The notes under the pieces: model-generated | Told to the model about the DNA's origin: nothing | The model's input: the letters and a program-made list of their open reading frames with translations, nothing else | Databases searched by the model: none | Made by a program: the position numbers and the translations under genes | Part shown: positions 5,735 through 6,114 of the stretch, piece after piece | Numbering within the stretch: the first letter of the stretch is position 1 | Layout: each line of letters begins with the position of its first letter | Assembly: GCA_019236485.1 (NCBI GenBank) | Contig: JAFAIY010000438.1 | Span: forward strand, 1-6,114 | DNA length: 6,114 bases | Direction of reading: 5' to 3' | Source of the DNA: Comamonas sp. | Lineage (GTDB): Bacteria; Pseudomonadota; Gammaproteobacteria; Burkholderiales; Burkholderiaceae_C

Positions 5735-6114
5735 GGTATGGGCTTTCGCGAGCAGGGTTCTAACAACGCATTCTCATCAAAGATAGTTCCTCGGTTCAAC
5801 ACCTCTAGAGCGGGAGGTCGATTCCCTTTGGCATGACCGTCTGCTTCTGGCCGAGAGCTTCCGATGAACTAGGACGGCTACCCGAAACATATGTTGGCCT
5901 GCACGGCTCACGCAGATTTCTGCCGACCTGGCCACTTTCGCGTGTGTGATCTCACGATACATAAAACACAAGGGCACAAACCCATGCGACCGCATTGAGG
6001 AAACTTCCGAATGATGCACCGTGCTTCCCGGGCAGCTAAACAACAGCCGCGCTGAACGACTCGGGCCGCCGCGCAAGCAGATGAGACAGCCGTTGCAGAC
6101 CCGCCTGTAAGCGT
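5735..6114. other. Gene-free stretch at the right edge
   Basis: I see no convincing gene in these 380 bp. Open frames on either strand are arginine- and serine-rich and look non-coding. The stretch with GTCTGCTTCTGGCCGAGAGC (5840-5859) resembles short intergenic repeat-like sequences I associate with proteobacterial accessory DNA, but only one copy is present here. CTCTAGAG near 5805 and GGGA...TCCC near 5814-5828 are small palindromes without clear meaning. No tRNA, transposase remnant or attachment site could be supported. Confidence 0.4.

Noticed and set aside
5758..5775. Possible integron attC end (TTCTAACAACGC)
   Set aside because: It resembles the start of an attC site, but no matching GTTRRRY core with a dyad follows within the expected distance on either strand, and the GCGTTAGCC at 5256-5264 does not fit the core either.
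5814..5828. GGGAGGTCGATTCCC, resembling a tRNA T-arm
   Set aside because: The stem does not pair correctly for a T-arm, and no acceptor, D or anticodon arm is found around it on either strand.
5777..6076. A 99-codon minus-strand open frame at the right end
   Set aside because: Arg/Ser-rich, with no domain pattern and no good ribosome binding site; more like non-coding repeat-type DNA than a protein.

Overview
The window is a GC-rich stretch of bacterial chromosome with short intergenic gaps, mostly ordinary metabolic and regulatory genes, and GC-biased third codon positions. Gene content and style (a CrgA-type LysR regulator divergent to a short-chain dehydrogenase, a DUF2625 protein, a mini low-molecular-weight phosphatase, a GNAT enzyme and a lone phosphoribosyltransferase) fit a free-living proteobacterium. 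A betaproteobacterium of the Burkholderiales (Comamonadaceae-like) is my best guess, but this is inference and no rRNA or other marker gene is present.

Left part (1-1269, minus strand): a DUF2625 gene is followed directly (TGA-ATG, no gap) by a SRPBCC-like gene that runs off the left edge. The two form a tightly coupled pair. A 6-bp inverted repeat folds over the ribosome binding site of the second gene, which suggests translational coupling.

Middle (1444-3226): a LysR-family regulator (minus) and a classical short-chain dehydrogenase/reductase (plus) diverge from a 136-bp AT-richer control region. That region carries a 10-bp direct repeat and a nested inverted repeat, as expected for a regulator controlling its divergent neighbour.

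Right of the SDR (3324-4203, minus): a 107-residue protein tyrosine phosphatase-like gene lies downstream of a GNAT acetyltransferase, 79 bp apart. A plus-strand phosphoribosyltransferase (4446-5120) diverges from the GNAT gene across 242 bp holding two small perfect-arm inverted repeats, one near each gene.

Right end (5121-6114): gene-poor. The only convincing gene is a small predicted membrane protein on the minus strand (5423-5734). The flanking 302 and 380 bp show no recognisable gene, RNA or mobile element, only short repeats and weak hairpins. I did not find a defence system, transposon, CRISPR array or other clearly new system. The most interesting signals are regulatory structures.
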